From assembly GCA_036275365.1 (NCBI GenBank), contig DASUDX010000135.1, positions 1 through 64,000 of the forward strand: 64,000 bases of DNA, given 5' to 3'. Of the stretch, positions 51,987 to 62,954 are shown piece after piece. The notes below the pieces were generated by a model. The model did no database searches and was not told the origin of the DNA. It worked only from the letters and a program-made list of their open reading frames with translations. Position 1 is the first letter of the stretch, and each line of letters opens with the position of its first letter. This stretch comes from DASUDX01 sp036275365. Lineage in GTDB: Bacteria > Pseudomonadota > Gammaproteobacteria > Nevskiales > Nevskiaceae. Position numbers and translations under genes: made by a program.

Positions 51987-53285
51987 TCAGCCGATCCGCA
52001 CCGGGAAGGCGCGGGCACCCAGGTAGCGGGCGCGCGCGCCGAGCTGGCGCTCGATCCGCAGCAGCTGGTTGTACTTGGCCATGCGATCGGAGCGGCACAG
52101 CGAGCCGGTCTTGATCTGGGTGGCGGCGGTGCCGACGGCGATGTCGGCGATGGTGGCGTCCTCGGTCTCGCCCGAGCGGTGGCTGACCACGCTGCTGTAG
52201 CCGGCCTCGGTCGCCATGCGGATGGCTTCCAGCGTCTCGGTGAGCGTGCCGATCTGGTTGGGCTTGATCAGGATCGAGTTGGCGATGCCCTTGGCGATGC
52301 CCTCGGCGAGGATGCGGGTGTTGGTCACGAACAGATCATCGCCGACCAGCTGCACGCGGCTGCCGAGCTTGTCGGTGAGCAGCTTCCAGCCGGCCCAGTC
52401 ATTCTCGGCGCAGCCGTCCTCGATGGAGATCACCGGGTAGTGGGCGCAGATGCCGGCGAGGAAGTCGGTGAACTGCGCCGGGGTGAAGCTCTTGCCCTCG
52501 CCGTGCAGCTCGTACTTGCCCTTCTGGAAGAACTCGCTGGAGGCGACATCCAGCCCCAGGTAGATGTCCTTGCCGGGCTTGTAGCCGGCCTTCTCGATCG
52601 CCTGCATCAGGCAGTCGAGCGCCGCGATGTTGGAGGCGAGGTTGGGGGCGAAGCCCCCCTCGTCACCCACCGCGGTGTTGAGGCCCTGGTCCTTGAGCAC
52701 CTTCTTCAGGGTGTGGAACACCTCGGCGCCCCAGCGCAGTGCCTCGGAGAAGCTCGGCGCGCCCACCGGCAGGATCATGAACTCCTGGATGTCGACATTG
52801 TTGTCGGCATGGGCGCCGCCGTTGATGACATTCATCATCGGCACCGGCAGGGTCTCCGCACCCAGACCGCCGAGATGGCGGTACAGCGGCAGACCGTTCT
52901 CGGCGGCGGCGGCATGGGCGGTGGCGAGGCTCACCGCGAGGATGCCGTTGGCACCGAGCTTGGCCTTGTTGTCGGTGCCATCGGCGGCGATCAGGGCGGC
53001 GTCGACGCCGGCCTGGTTCTGCGCGTCGAGGCCCTCCACCGCGCGCGCCAGCACCGTCTCCACATTCTTCACCGCGGTGCGCACGCCCTTGCCGAGGTAG
53101 CGCGCCTTGCCGCGCTTGGGCGCGCCATCGCGCAGTTCCACCGCCTCGCGGGTGCCGGTGGAGGCGCCGCTCGGCGCCGCCGCGCGGCCGCGCGCCCCGG
53201 ATTCGAGCGTGACCTCGGCCTCGATGGTGGGATTGCCGCGGGAATCGATGATTTCGAGGGCGCTGACCTGGGTGATGATCGACAT
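51987..53285 (-). CDS. eno: Enolase
   Basis: A 432-residue glycolytic enzyme. Signatures: EIIDSRGNPTIEAEV at the start, PSGASTGTREAVELRD, metal and catalytic residues in VGDEGGFAP, SIEDG, LVGDDLFVTN, ILIKPNQIGT and SHRSGETED. ATG at 53285. A -10 TACACT at 53320-53325 overlaps the last codons of the upstream ATP-grasp gene, so eno has its own promoter within the leftward gene run. Confidence 0.98.
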   Translation of the reverse strand: MSIITQVSALEIIDSRGNPTIEAEVTLESGARGRAAAPSGASTGTREAVELRDGAPKRGKARYLGKGVRTAVKNVETVLARAVEGLDAQNQAGVDAALIAADGTDNKAKLGANGILAVSLATAHAAAAENGLPLYRHLGGLGAETLPVPMMNVINGGAHADNNVDIQEFMILPVGAPSFSEALRWGAEVFHTLKKVLKDQGLNTAVGDEGGFAPNLASNIAALDCLMQAIEKAGYKPGKDIYLGLDVASSEFFQKGKYELHGEGKSFTPAQFTDFLAGICAHYPVISIEDGCAENDWAGWKLLTDKLGSRVQLVGDDLFVTNTRILAEGIAKGIANSILIKPNQIGTLTETLEAIRMATEAGYSSVVSHRSGETEDATIADIAVGTAATQIKTGSLCRSDRMAKYNQLLRIERQLGARARYLGARAFPVRIG

Positions 53286-53317
53286 GGACGGGGGAGCAGG
53301 GGTGGAAAGAAGACGGC

Positions 53318-54577
53318 CTAGTGTAAGTCGCGGGCGGGGGCGTCCGGCGGGGACTCCGCGGTTTCCTCCCAGAACGGCCGCACCAGGCTGCGCGGGTGGC
53401 GCAGCAGGCGCAGATTGCCGGCCCAGGTGACCCACCACGGCGAGCCTTCGGTGGCGTTGACCGCCGGGCGCCGCCGCAGCGCCCGGTAGTGCCGCCAGCG
53501 GGCGCGGTGATCGGGCCCGCGCAGGATCCGCGTCCAGTGCGCCAGATGGAACAGGAAGGAACGCCGCCAGTGCAGGTCCTCGCGCGCCTCCGGCTGCACC
53601 GGGATGGTCTCGCCGCGGGTGCTGCGGTACCACAGCCAGGGCAGATCGTGGCCGCGGGCGACGTCGTAGCTGATCATCTGGTAGGTGCGCGGGTTCAGAT
53701 CGATGGCCAGCCGCTGCTCGCCGTCGACCAGCAGTTCGATCTCGAACAGCCCATGGCGGATGAAGGCGTCGATGACCCGGCGCCCGGCCGCCAGCGTCAG
53801 CGGGTCCTGCAGCGGCTGGAACTCGATGCCGATGCCCACCCGCGGCGGCCACTGGTCGGTCTTCACCACCGCCGCGGCGGCGACGATCCCGGAGCCCTCC
53901 ACCCGCAGGCCGCACAGCGAGTGCACGCGGTGCGCCGCCCCGGCCACCAGCCGCTGCACCATCGGCCAGGCCAGCTCCGGATAGCGCGCCAGCAGCGGCG
54001 CCTGTCCCGGCGCCGGCGGGTGCTCGCGGAACTCGGCGAGGAAGGCGGCGGCATCGGCCACCACCGCGCCGCGATAGGCCATGCCCAGACCGAGATGGGA
54101 CTTGGGCTTGATCATCACGGGGTAGGGCAGCGTCGGCGCCAGTGCCCGCGCCTGTTCCAGCGAGAGCGGATACCAGCTCTCCGGCACCGGCAGCCCGAGC
54201 GCCTCGCAGCGCTGGTTGAAGCGCGACTTGATCAGCGCATTCTCGATTTCCTCCCGCGTGTGCAGGCTGGGCCGCACCTCGTCCGGGAACTGCTCGCGCA
54301 GGCAGGCGCAGTGGTAGGTGAGCAGATCGGAGGTCGGCGCCACCCGGCTGATGCGACCGGCGCGGAGTTCCTCGGCAAGCCAGTGCTGGAAGGCGTCGAA
54401 CTGCAGCGGATCGGGACAGCGGCTGAAGCGCCGGCAGTGGGGCGACCAGCGCCCGGACGGAAAGCGGCGCGGGCTGTAGACCGCCAGCGGCACCCCCTTG
54501 GCGCCCAGCGAGGCCATCACGGTCAACGCATTGGGCTCGTCGGTATCGAAGACCGCCACCTCGGGCTTCGTCTGCAT
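53318..54577 (-). CDS. ATP-grasp enzyme of unknown substrate
   Basis: A 419-residue protein with an N-terminal Rossmann-like pre-ATP-grasp domain (EVAVFDTDEPNALTVMASLG) and an ATP-grasp domain: ATP-binding Lys in YPVMIKPKSHLGLG and metal-binding Asn/Arg in LAIDLNPRTYQMISYD. The last 100 residues are basic, helical and unassigned. The family resembles carbamoyl-phosphate-synthase-like and carboxylate-amine ligases. It sits between kdsA and eno, genes that are usually next to or near each other, so it appears to be a lineage-specific insertion. Start ATG at 54577, 29 bases after kdsA. Confidence 0.8.
   Translation of the reverse strand: MQTKPEVAVFDTDEPNALTVMASLGAKGVPLAVYSPRRFPSGRWSPHCRRFSRCPDPLQFDAFQHWLAEELRAGRISRVAPTSDLLTYHCACLREQFPDEVRPSLHTREEIENALIKSRFNQRCEALGLPVPESWYPLSLEQARALAPTLPYPVMIKPKSHLGLGMAYRGAVVADAAAFLAEFREHPPAPGQAPLLARYPELAWPMVQRLVAGAAHRVHSLCGLRVEGSGIVAAAAVVKTDQWPPRVGIGIEFQPLQDPLTLAAGRRVIDAFIRHGLFEIELLVDGEQRLAIDLNPRTYQMISYDVARGHDLPWLWYRSTRGETIPVQPEAREDLHWRRSFLFHLAHWTRILRGPDHRARWRHYRALRRRPAVNATEGSPWWVTWAGNLRLLRHPRSLVRPFWEETAESPPDAPARDLH
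53320..53325 (-). promoter_or_regulatory. -10 of the eno promoter
   Basis: TACACT on the minus strand, about 35 bases before the eno ATG; it includes the last sense codon and part of the stop of the ATP-grasp gene. No strong -35. Confidence 0.4.
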
Positions 54578-54606
54578 GCCGCCGCCTCCCTGCGGATCGC
54601 TCCGCG

Positions 54607-55446
54607 TCAGTCCGAACCGAGCCGGCTCTCCAGCAGCGGCTGCCGCTTGACCACCCGGTCCAGCGCCACCAGCGTTTCCAGCAGCCCGCCGACCTCGGCC
54701 AGCGGCAGCGAGTTGGGCCCATCGCAGAGCGCCTGGTCCGGGCGCGGATGGGTTTCCATGAACAGGCCGGCCACGCCGGCTGCGACCGCGGCGCGGGCCA
54801 GCACCGGAATCATCTCGCGCATGCCGCCGCTGGCAGTGCCCTGCCCGCCCGGCAGCTGCACGGTGTGGGTGGCGTCGAACACCACCGGCGCGTAGCGGCG
54901 CATGATCGCGAGGCCGCGCATGTCGGCGACCAGATTGTTGTAGCCGAAGCTGAAGCCGCGCTCGCAGAGCAGGAACTGGTGGGGCGCCACCGCCGTCATC
55001 TTCTCGATCACATTGCCCATTTCCCAGGGCGACATGAACTGCCCTTTCTTGACATTGATCGGCCGGCCGGTGCGGGCCACGCTCTGCATGAAATTGGTCT
55101 GCCGGCAGAGAAAGGCCGGGGTCTGGATCACATCGATCACGCTGGCGACCTCGGCCAGCGGGGTGTCCTCGTGAACATCGGTGAGCACCGGCACGCCCAG
55201 CCGCTGCTTGACCGTCTCCATGATCCGCAGGCCGCCTTCCAGGCCTGGGCCGCGATAGCTCTTGTGCGAGCTGCGGTTGGCCTTGTCGAAGCTGCCCTTG
55301 AAGATGAACAGCAGACCGAGGCGCTCGGCCAGCGGCTGGATGTGGCTCGCCACTTCCAGCGCCAGATCGAGCGACTCCAGGGTGTCCGGCCCGGCGATCA
55401 GGAACAGCGGCTGATCGATGCCGATCTCGCGACCGCAGAGCTTCAT
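54607..55446 (-). CDS. kdsA: 3-deoxy-8-phosphooctulonate synthase
   Basis: A 279-residue TIM-barrel enzyme condensing phosphoenolpyruvate and arabinose-5-phosphate in the Kdo pathway of lipopolysaccharide. Motifs: LFLIAGPDTLES, IFKGSFDKANRSSHKSYRGP, VLTDVHED, RPINVKKGQFMSPWEM and VFDATHTVQLPGG. The ATG at 55446 is chosen; the open frame extends into pyrG. Ten bases behind pyrG, the normal pyrG-kdsA-eno order. Confidence 0.97.
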   Translation of the reverse strand: MKLCGREIGIDQPLFLIAGPDTLESLDLALEVASHIQPLAERLGLLFIFKGSFDKANRSSHKSYRGPGLEGGLRIMETVKQRLGVPVLTDVHEDTPLAEVASVIDVIQTPAFLCRQTNFMQSVARTGRPINVKKGQFMSPWEMGNVIEKMTAVAPHQFLLCERGFSFGYNNLVADMRGLAIMRRYAPVVFDATHTVQLPGGQGTASGGMREMIPVLARAAVAAGVAGLFMETHPRPDQALCDGPNSLPLAEVGGLLETLVALDRVVKRQPLLESRLGSD

Positions 55447-55456
55447 GGGGGAGTCC

Positions 55457-57115
<1,659 letters not shown>

Positions 57116-57142
57116 GGCGAGGGCTGCGTCGGGAGATGGCGG

Positions 57143-57148
57143 ATTTTA
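57143..57148 (-). promoter_or_regulatory. -10 of the pyrG promoter
   Basis: TAAAAT on the minus strand, preceded by TG, about 27 bases before the pyrG ATG. Confidence 0.45.
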
Positions 57149-57180
57149 CAGGACTTCCCGCCGCCGGTGCGGGAAGCGCA

Positions 57181-57236
57181 AGGGTGCCGGCGCGGCCGGC
57201 CGGCGCCACGGCACCCTCCCGCCAACGGCAGGAGGG
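57181..57236 (-). terminator. Two overlapping hairpins between the acyl-CoA ligase and pyrG
   Basis: AGGGTGCC (57181-57188) pairs with GGCACCCT (57210-57217), with an inner GGCGC/GCGCC stem. CCCTCC (57214-57219) alternatively pairs with GGAGGG (57231-57236). The two stems share bases and are mutually exclusive. They lie downstream of the ligase gene and upstream of the pyrG promoter; no T tract. Confidence 0.4.
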
Positions 57237-57281
57237 CGCCTCGGACCGGCTCGTTGACCGCAGGCCGGCTTGGCGAGCCGC

Positions 57282-58946
57282 CTAGGCGCCGGGCAGCCGG
57301 TAGTCCTTGAACTGCTGGCGCAGCTGCAGCTTGCTGATCTTGCCGGTGGCGGTGTGGGGAATCTCGGCGACGAAGGCTACATCGTCCGGGGTCCACCACT
57401 TGGCGATCTTGCCCTCGAAGAACTTCAGCAGCTCGTCGCGGCTGACCTCCTGGCCCGGCTTCTTGACGATCACCAGCAGCGGGCGCTCGTCCCACTTGGG
57501 ATGGGCCACGCCGATCACCGCGGCCTCGGCCACCGCCGGATGGCCGACGGCGACATTCTCGAGATCGATCGAGCTGATCCACTCGCCGCCGGACTTGATC
57601 ACATCCTTGCTGCGGTCGGTGATCTGCACATAGCCGTCGGCATCGATGGTGGCGACATCACCGGTGGGAAACCAGCCATCCACCAGCGGGTGCTTGTCGA
57701 CCTTGTAGTAGGCGTCCACCACCCAGTGGCCCTTGACCAGCAGATCGCCGAAGGCCACGCCGTCCCAGGGCAGCTCGCGGCCCTCGGAATCGACGATCTT
57801 CATGTCCACCCCGTAGGCGGGACGGCCGGCGCGGGTCATCACCTTGAAGCGCTCGTCGGCGGACTGGCTCAGATGCTTGGCCTTGAGCGTGTTGAAGGTG
57901 CCGAGCGGGCTCATCTCGGTCATTCCCCAGGCGTGATGGATGACGATGCCGTACTGATCCAGGTAGGCCTTCATCAGCGGCGGCGGGACTGCGGAGCCGC
58001 CGCAGACCATGCGCTGCAGACTCGGGGCCGGCTTCTTGCCGCTCTGCTGCAGATACTGCAGCAGGCCGAGCCAGATGGTCGGCACGCCGGCGCTCAGGGT
58101 CACCTTTTCCGCTTCGAACAGCTCGCACAGGCTGGCGCCATCCAGCGCCGCGCCGGGGAACACCAGCTTGCAGCCGACCATCGGCGCGGCATAGGGAATC
58201 GCCCAGGCATTGACATGGAACATCGGCACCACCGGCAGGATCACATCGCGCGCGGAGACGCCGAACACATCGGGCTGGACCATGCCGAAGGTGTGCAGCA
58301 GGGTGGAGCGGTGCGAATAGAGCACGCCCTTGGGATTGCCGGTGGTGCCCGAGGTGTAGCAGAGGCAGGCGGCGGCGCGCTCATCCAGCTGCGGCCAGCG
58401 GTAGTCGCCGGTCTCGGGGGCGATCAGTTCCTCATAGCTGGGGTAGCCGGGCAGATTCAGTGCCGGCTTGTGGGCGGCATCGGTGAGCACCACCCAGTGC
58501 TTGACCGTCGGGCACTGCGGGGCGAGCTTCTCGACCAGCGGGGCGAAGGTGAGATCGAAGAACAGCACGCCGTCCTCGGCGTTGTTGACGATCCAGGCGA
58601 TCTGCTCCGGGAACAGGCGCGGGTTGATGGTGTGCATCACCGCGCCCATGCCGGAGATGGCGTAGTACAGCTCGAAATGGCGATAGCCGTTCCAGGCCAG
58701 GGTGGCCACCCGATCCCCCGGCTGCACACCGAGCCGGGCCAGCGCCTGGGCCGCCTTGCGCGCACGCAGGCCGGCGTCGCGATAGGTGTAGCGGTGCAGC
58801 TTGTCGGCGAGCGTCGCGCCGCCGGCACCTTCCACGGTGCGGCTGACGATCTCCACCTCGCCGTGATAGCGCTCGGCATGTTCGAGCAGCCCCGAGATCA
58901 GCAGGGGCAGGTCCATCATCATTCCCTTGAGCGGTGTCGCCGGCAT
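57282..58946 (-). CDS. Long/medium-chain acyl-CoA ligase (AMP-forming)
   Basis: A 554-residue ANL-superfamily enzyme. Motif A3 CYTSGTTGNPKGVLYSH, A5 HHAWGMTEMSPLGTF, A7 GWFPTGDVATID, A8 ITDRSKDVIKSGGEWISSID and the C-terminal Lys in TATGKISKLQL. Activates a fatty or aromatic acid to acyl-CoA; the sequence resembles the fatty-acid--CoA ligases annotated as FadD3/AlkK type. Start ATG at 58946, two bases after the tilS stop; a second Met cluster (MMMDLPLL) eight residues in is possible. Confidence 0.9.
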   Translation of the reverse strand: MPATPLKGMMMDLPLLISGLLEHAERYHGEVEIVSRTVEGAGGATLADKLHRYTYRDAGLRARKAAQALARLGVQPGDRVATLAWNGYRHFELYYAISGMGAVMHTINPRLFPEQIAWIVNNAEDGVLFFDLTFAPLVEKLAPQCPTVKHWVVLTDAAHKPALNLPGYPSYEELIAPETGDYRWPQLDERAAACLCYTSGTTGNPKGVLYSHRSTLLHTFGMVQPDVFGVSARDVILPVVPMFHVNAWAIPYAAPMVGCKLVFPGAALDGASLCELFEAEKVTLSAGVPTIWLGLLQYLQQSGKKPAPSLQRMVCGGSAVPPPLMKAYLDQYGIVIHHAWGMTEMSPLGTFNTLKAKHLSQSADERFKVMTRAGRPAYGVDMKIVDSEGRELPWDGVAFGDLLVKGHWVVDAYYKVDKHPLVDGWFPTGDVATIDADGYVQITDRSKDVIKSGGEWISSIDLENVAVGHPAVAEAAVIGVAHPKWDERPLLVIVKKPGQEVSRDELLKFFEGKIAKWWTPDDVAFVAEIPHTATGKISKLQLRQQFKDYRLPGA

Positions 58947-58948
58947 CC

Positions 58949-60241
58949 TCAGTTCTCCTGTTCGCACGAATCGGTTTTTTCTAGGTGGGCCGAAGTGTGC
59001 CAGCGCAGCGCGAAGTTGTGGCCGGCGGCGAGGGCGGGTTGGCTCCAGCCGAGCCCGCCTACCCAAACGAGGGTTTCGCCCCGCCACAGACCGGGGGTTC
59101 TTCGGCGCTGGGCCGGCGCCAGACCGGCCTCCTGGAACAGGTTCTTGAGCGTGCGGCGATGGGGCTGTCCGGCCGGCTGGAACCGATCCTGCCCGCGCAG
59201 CGCGCGCACCTGCCAGGGACCGGAACCGGCGGCGGCCTCGCCGTCGAGCCAGTCGCCGGTGGCCAGCGGCAGGCGGCCCTGTCCGTTCCACTGCTGGGGC
59301 TCGATTGCCGCCGCGTCGCTCGCGGTGACCGGCACCAGGCTCAGGGTCTGGCGATAGCGCTGGATGGTCCAGCCCGCCAGCCGCAGGCGCGGCTGGGCAT
59401 CGGGCCGGGCGCCGATCACCTCGTCGAGCACGCGCTCGAGCATTGCCAGCGACGGACGCAGGCCGGCAGCGCGCAGCCAGCCACGCAGGCGCTCGCGCTG
59501 CCCCGCTCTCGGCAGCCCGGCCAGCGCGCCGGTATCGAAGCGGAGCGACGCTGCCGCGGCCGGCGGCTCGCTGGCGAGCAGGGTGGCGGTGCGCGCCAGC
59601 GTCCGCGTCAGCGCCGGATAGCGGGTCCGCAACAGGGGCAGCACCTGCTGCCGCAGCCAGACCCGCTGGAAGCGCGGGTCCTGGTTGTGCGGGTCCTCGA
59701 TCCAGCGCAGCCCGTGGTGGCGGGCATGGGCCTCGATCAGCGCGCGCGGCGTGTGCAGCAGTGGCCGCCACAACCGACCCGCTCCCAGCAGCCGCTGCAC
59801 CGGCATGGCGGCCAGGCCCTCGCGACCGGCACCGCGCAGCAGATTCAGCAGCAGGGTCTCCGCCTGATCGTCCTGATGGTGGGCGAGCCACAGGCTGTCT
59901 CCGGGCGCCAGCAGCGCGGCAAAGGCCGCCTCGCGGGCCTGGCGGGCGGCGGCCTCCAGGCCGGCACCGGACTGCGCCTCCACCTGCACCCGGCGCACCG
60001 TCAGCGGGATCGCGCGCTCGGCGCAGAAGGCGCCCACGGCTTCCACCCATGCGTCCGCCGCCGCCTGCAGGCCATGGTGCACATGCACCGCCTGCACCCC
60101 GGGGATCCGCAGACGCCAGGCGAGGTCCAGCAGCACGGTCGAATCGAGCCCGCCGCTGAAGCCGATCCAGATGCGCGGCGCCGCCGGCCAGGACCAGCCG
60201 CGTGACTGGCGCTCCAGCGCGCTGGGCTCAGCCGGCGCCAT
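58949..60241 (-). CDS. tilS: tRNA(Ile)-lysidine synthase
   Basis: A 430-residue N-type ATP pyrophosphatase that converts cytidine 34 of tRNA-Ile(CAU) to lysidine. PP-loop GFSGGLDSTVLLDLA (Gly-Leu in place of the common Gly-Val), then VHVHHGLQAAAD and LAHHQDDQAETLLLNLLRG; a C-terminal substrate-binding part ends near FALRWHTS. ATG overlaps the queA stop by 14 bases, so two tRNA-modification genes are coupled. Confidence 0.95.
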   Translation of the reverse strand: MAPAEPSALERQSRGWSWPAAPRIWIGFSGGLDSTVLLDLAWRLRIPGVQAVHVHHGLQAAADAWVEAVGAFCAERAIPLTVRRVQVEAQSGAGLEAAARQAREAAFAALLAPGDSLWLAHHQDDQAETLLLNLLRGAGREGLAAMPVQRLLGAGRLWRPLLHTPRALIEAHARHHGLRWIEDPHNQDPRFQRVWLRQQVLPLLRTRYPALTRTLARTATLLASEPPAAAASLRFDTGALAGLPRAGQRERLRGWLRAAGLRPSLAMLERVLDEVIGARPDAQPRLRLAGWTIQRYRQTLSLVPVTASDAAAIEPQQWNGQGRLPLATGDWLDGEAAAGSGPWQVRALRGQDRFQPAGQPHRRTLKNLFQEAGLAPAQRRRTPGLWRGETLVWVGGLGWSQPALAAGHNFALRWHTSAHLEKTDSCEQEN

Positions 60242-61277
60242 CGGCCTGCGGCTCGATCAGCATGGCATCGCCGTAGCTGAAGAAGCGGTACCGCTGCGCC
60301 ACCGCATGCCGGTAGGCCGCCAGCAGCCGCTGATGGCCGCCGAAGGCGCAGACCAGCATCAGCAGGGTGGATTCCGGCAGGTGGAAGTTGGTGAACAGGG
60401 CATCCACCACCTGGAAGCGATAGCCCGGGGTGATGAACAGGCGGGTCTCTCCCGCGCCCGGCTGCAGCGGCCCGGCGGCTGCGGCGGATTCCAGGGCGCG
60501 GATCACCGTGGTGCCCACCGCCACCACCCGCCCGCCGCGCGCACGGGTCTCGGCCACCGCCGCGCACAGCGCCGCATCGATCCGGTAACGCTCGGCATGC
60601 ATGCGGTGCTCGCTGAGCTGCTCCACCCGCAGCGGCTGGAAAGTGCCGGCGCCCACATGCAGGGTCAGCGTGGCGCGGCGCACCCCGCGGGCCTCCAGCG
60701 CGGCGAACAGCGCCTCGTCGAAATGCAGGCCGGCGGTCGGTGCGGCCACCGCCCCGGGCTCGCGGGCGAACACGGTCTGGTAGCGCTGGGCGTCCTCGGC
60801 ATCCGGGCGGTGCTGGATATAGGGCGGCAGCGGCAGCTCGCCCTCCCGCTCGAGCAGATCGAGCAGGGGCATGGCCGGCGCCAGCAGACGCAGCTGGAAC
60901 AGATCGGCCTCGCGACCCAGCACCTCGAACTCGGCGGTCTGCCCCTCGAGGATCAGCCGGGTGCCGGGACGGGGCGCCTTCGACACCCCGAGCTGGGCCC
61001 ACAGGGTCTGCTCGTCGATCAGCCGCTCGACCAGGATTTCCACCCGCCCGCCGCTGTCCTTGCGCCCGCGCAGCCGGGCCGGGATCACCCGGGTGTCGTT
61101 GAACACCAGCAGATCGCCGGCGCGCAGCCAGTCCGGGAGGTCGGTGACCCGCGCGTCCACCGGCGCCGCAGCGGCCGGGAGCACCAGCAGGCGTCCCTCG
61201 CTGCGCCGCTGCGGCGGGTGCTGGGCGATCAGGTCCTCGGGCAGCTCGAAGCGGAAATCGCGGCGCGTGAGCGTCAT
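60228..61277 (-). CDS. queA: tRNA S-adenosylmethionine ribosyltransferase-isomerase
   Basis: A 349-residue enzyme of queuosine synthesis. It begins MTLTRRDFRFELPEDLIAQH, with VFNDTRVIPARL, GAVAAPTAGLHF, LHVGAGTFQPLR and NFHLPESTLLMLVCAF. ATG at 61277; longer frames upstream run through the tRNA-Leu gene and are not coding. Followed by tilS. The tgt gene, usually near queA, is not in the window. Confidence 0.97.
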   Translation of the reverse strand: MTLTRRDFRFELPEDLIAQHPPQRRSEGRLLVLPAAAAPVDARVTDLPDWLRAGDLLVFNDTRVIPARLRGRKDSGGRVEILVERLIDEQTLWAQLGVSKAPRPGTRLILEGQTAEFEVLGREADLFQLRLLAPAMPLLDLLEREGELPLPPYIQHRPDAEDAQRYQTVFAREPGAVAAPTAGLHFDEALFAALEARGVRRATLTLHVGAGTFQPLRVEQLSEHRMHAERYRIDAALCAAVAETRARGGRVVAVGTTVIRALESAAAAGPLQPGAGETRLFITPGYRFQVVDALFTNFHLPESTLLMLVCAFGGHQRLLAAYRHAVAQRYRFFSYGDAMLIEPQADGAG

Positions 61278-61307
61278 GCGGCCGGTGCAGGGGATCGGAG
61301 GGGCCGC

Positions 61308-61313
61308 TATCAT
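61308..61313 (+). promoter_or_regulatory. -10 of the tRNA-Leu gene
   Basis: TATCAT, 26 bases before the first base of tRNA-Leu, in the gap divergent from queA. Confidence 0.4.
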
Positions 61314-61338
61314 CGCGCGCCGCCGCCGGCGGTGCGGG

Positions 61339-61426
61339 GCCTGAGTGGCGGAATTGGTAGACGCAGGGGACTCAAAATCCCCCGTGGCAGCCCCACGTGA
61401 AGGTTCGAGTCCTTTCTCAGGCACCA
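61339..61426 (+). tRNA. tRNA-Leu (anticodon CAA)
   Basis: An 88-nt class II tRNA. The acceptor stem GCCTGAG pairs with CTCAGGC, discriminator A, encoded CCA at the 3' end. Anticodon stem GGGGA/TCCCC encloses loop CTCAAAA with anticodon CAA (reads UUG). A long variable arm and the T loop GGTTCGAGTCC are present. Confidence 0.96.
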
Positions 61427-61533
61427 GTCTCGGGCACCCGTCCCGCCGCGCCGCGCGGCGCTCAGGTCCGGTTCAGATTGGCGCGACTACGGTGCGGCGT
61501 CGCGCTTCGCCCGACTGCGCTGGAGACCCGCTC

Positions 61534-62508
61534 ATGACCACCTTCCCCCGTCTGCCGCTGCTGCTGGCCCTGTCCACCCTTGCCGGTCTGAGCGCCTGTG
61601 GCGGTGGCGGCGATGACCCGCCCACCACCGGCCGGCTCTCGCTCGCGCTGGTCGATGCCCCGGTGGACGAGGCCGAGGCGGTGGTGATCCAGTTCTCGGC
61701 CGTGGAGCTGCTCGGCGAGGACGGCGGCGTGCGCCGTCGCATCGCCCTTCCCGCTCCGCAGCAGATCGATCTGCTGCAGCTGCAGGGCGAGAACAACCAG
61801 TTCCTGTTCGAGGACGCGGTGGTCGAGGCCGGGGTGTATCGCGAGATCCGCCTGATCACCGACACCGTGCCGGGCAACTGCAACAGCAGCCAGGCCACGC
61901 CCTTCCCCAGCTACATCCGCGTCGACGGCACCGACTACCCGCTGTTCGTGCCCAGCGGCGCCAGCTCGGGCTTCAAGGTGCGCGGTCCGCTTACTGTCAC
62001 CGCCGGCGGCGGCGCCTCCTATACCGTCGAGTTCGATCTGCGCCAGTCCCTGGCCGAGCGCAGCAGCCCGGCCGGCACCTGCTACAACCTGCGGCCGGTG
62101 CTGCGGGTGGTCGACAACGCCCGGGTCGGCACGCTCACCGGTGCGGTCGCCGGCGATCTGCTGATGGCCGAGGGCTGCAGCGCGGATGTGATGACCGGCG
62201 CCGGCGCCGCGGTGTATGTCTACCCGGGCAGCGGCGTCAGCCCCGATGATGTTGGCGGCAGCGGCAGCGTGCCGCTCACCACCGCGACGCTGCGCGCGCA
62301 GACCGATGAGGCGGGCACACCGACCGGACTCTTCGGCTACACCATCGGCTTCCTGCCCGCCGGCGCCTACACCGTGACCATGAGCTGCCAGGCGGGCGAG
62401 GACGATCCCGAGACCGATGACGCGCTGCGCTTCGAGCCGGCGGTCAACGCCACGATCGCCGAGGGCGAGACCACGCTGGTGGATTTCGGCGTCGCGCGGA
62501 CCCAATGA
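61534..62508 (+). CDS. DUF4382 lipoprotein
   Basis: A 324-residue lipoprotein: signal peptide with lipobox LSACGGGGDD (Cys near 22), then the DUF4382 domain (about 33-180) with LSLALVDAPVDEAEAVVIQF as its hallmark, and a C-terminal beta-sandwich (about 195-320) like carboxypeptidase-regulatory folds. Surface role unknown. GGAG about nine bases before the ATG. It lies between two tRNA genes. Confidence 0.82.
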   Translation: MTTFPRLPLLLALSTLAGLSACGGGGDDPPTTGRLSLALVDAPVDEAEAVVIQFSAVELLGEDGGVRRRIALPAPQQIDLLQLQGENNQFLFEDAVVEAGVYREIRLITDTVPGNCNSSQATPFPSYIRVDGTDYPLFVPSGASSGFKVRGPLTVTAGGGASYTVEFDLRQSLAERSSPAGTCYNLRPVLRVVDNARVGTLTGAVAGDLLMAEGCSADVMTGAGAAVYVYPGSGVSPDDVGGSGSVPLTTATLRAQTDEAGTPTGLFGYTIGFLPAGAYTVTMSCQAGEDDPETDDALRFEPAVNATIAEGETTLVDFGVARTQ

Positions 62509-62571
62509 CCGATTCAGGCAGCCAGGCCCCGGATGACTCAACCCTGCCCTTGCGGCAGGGTTGAGGAACGA

Positions 62572-62713
62572 TGGCGGAGAGAGAGGGTTCGTCACCCGGC
62601 TCGGCCAGGGCCTCGCCAGGTGACACCGGGGCGCCCAGCTCCCTTCGAATCCCTCTCTCGTTGATTGAAGACCCTTTCCTCAGCCCTGCCCTTGCGGCAG
62701 GGTTGAGGAAAGG
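62572..62713 (-). repeat. 142-bp unit A of the tRNA-Ser array
   Basis: Differs from unit B at only a few positions (for example GATGG for GGTGG at the start of the following unit boundary, CCCGGC for CCAGGC, AGCTCCC for AGCGCCC). It holds the tRNA 3'-end copy, a GTCACC...GGTGAC hairpin, the inverted tRNA segment at 62644-62659 and the long hairpin at 62674-62712. Confidence 0.8.
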
Positions 62714-62943
<230 letters not shown>

Positions 62944-62954
62944 GCGAGCCGCCA

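Noticed and set aside
61345..61533. An N-terminal extension of the DUF4382 protein running through tRNA-Leu.
   Set aside because: The extension overlaps the tRNA gene; the ATG at 61534 gives a proper lipoprotein signal and has GGAG upstream.
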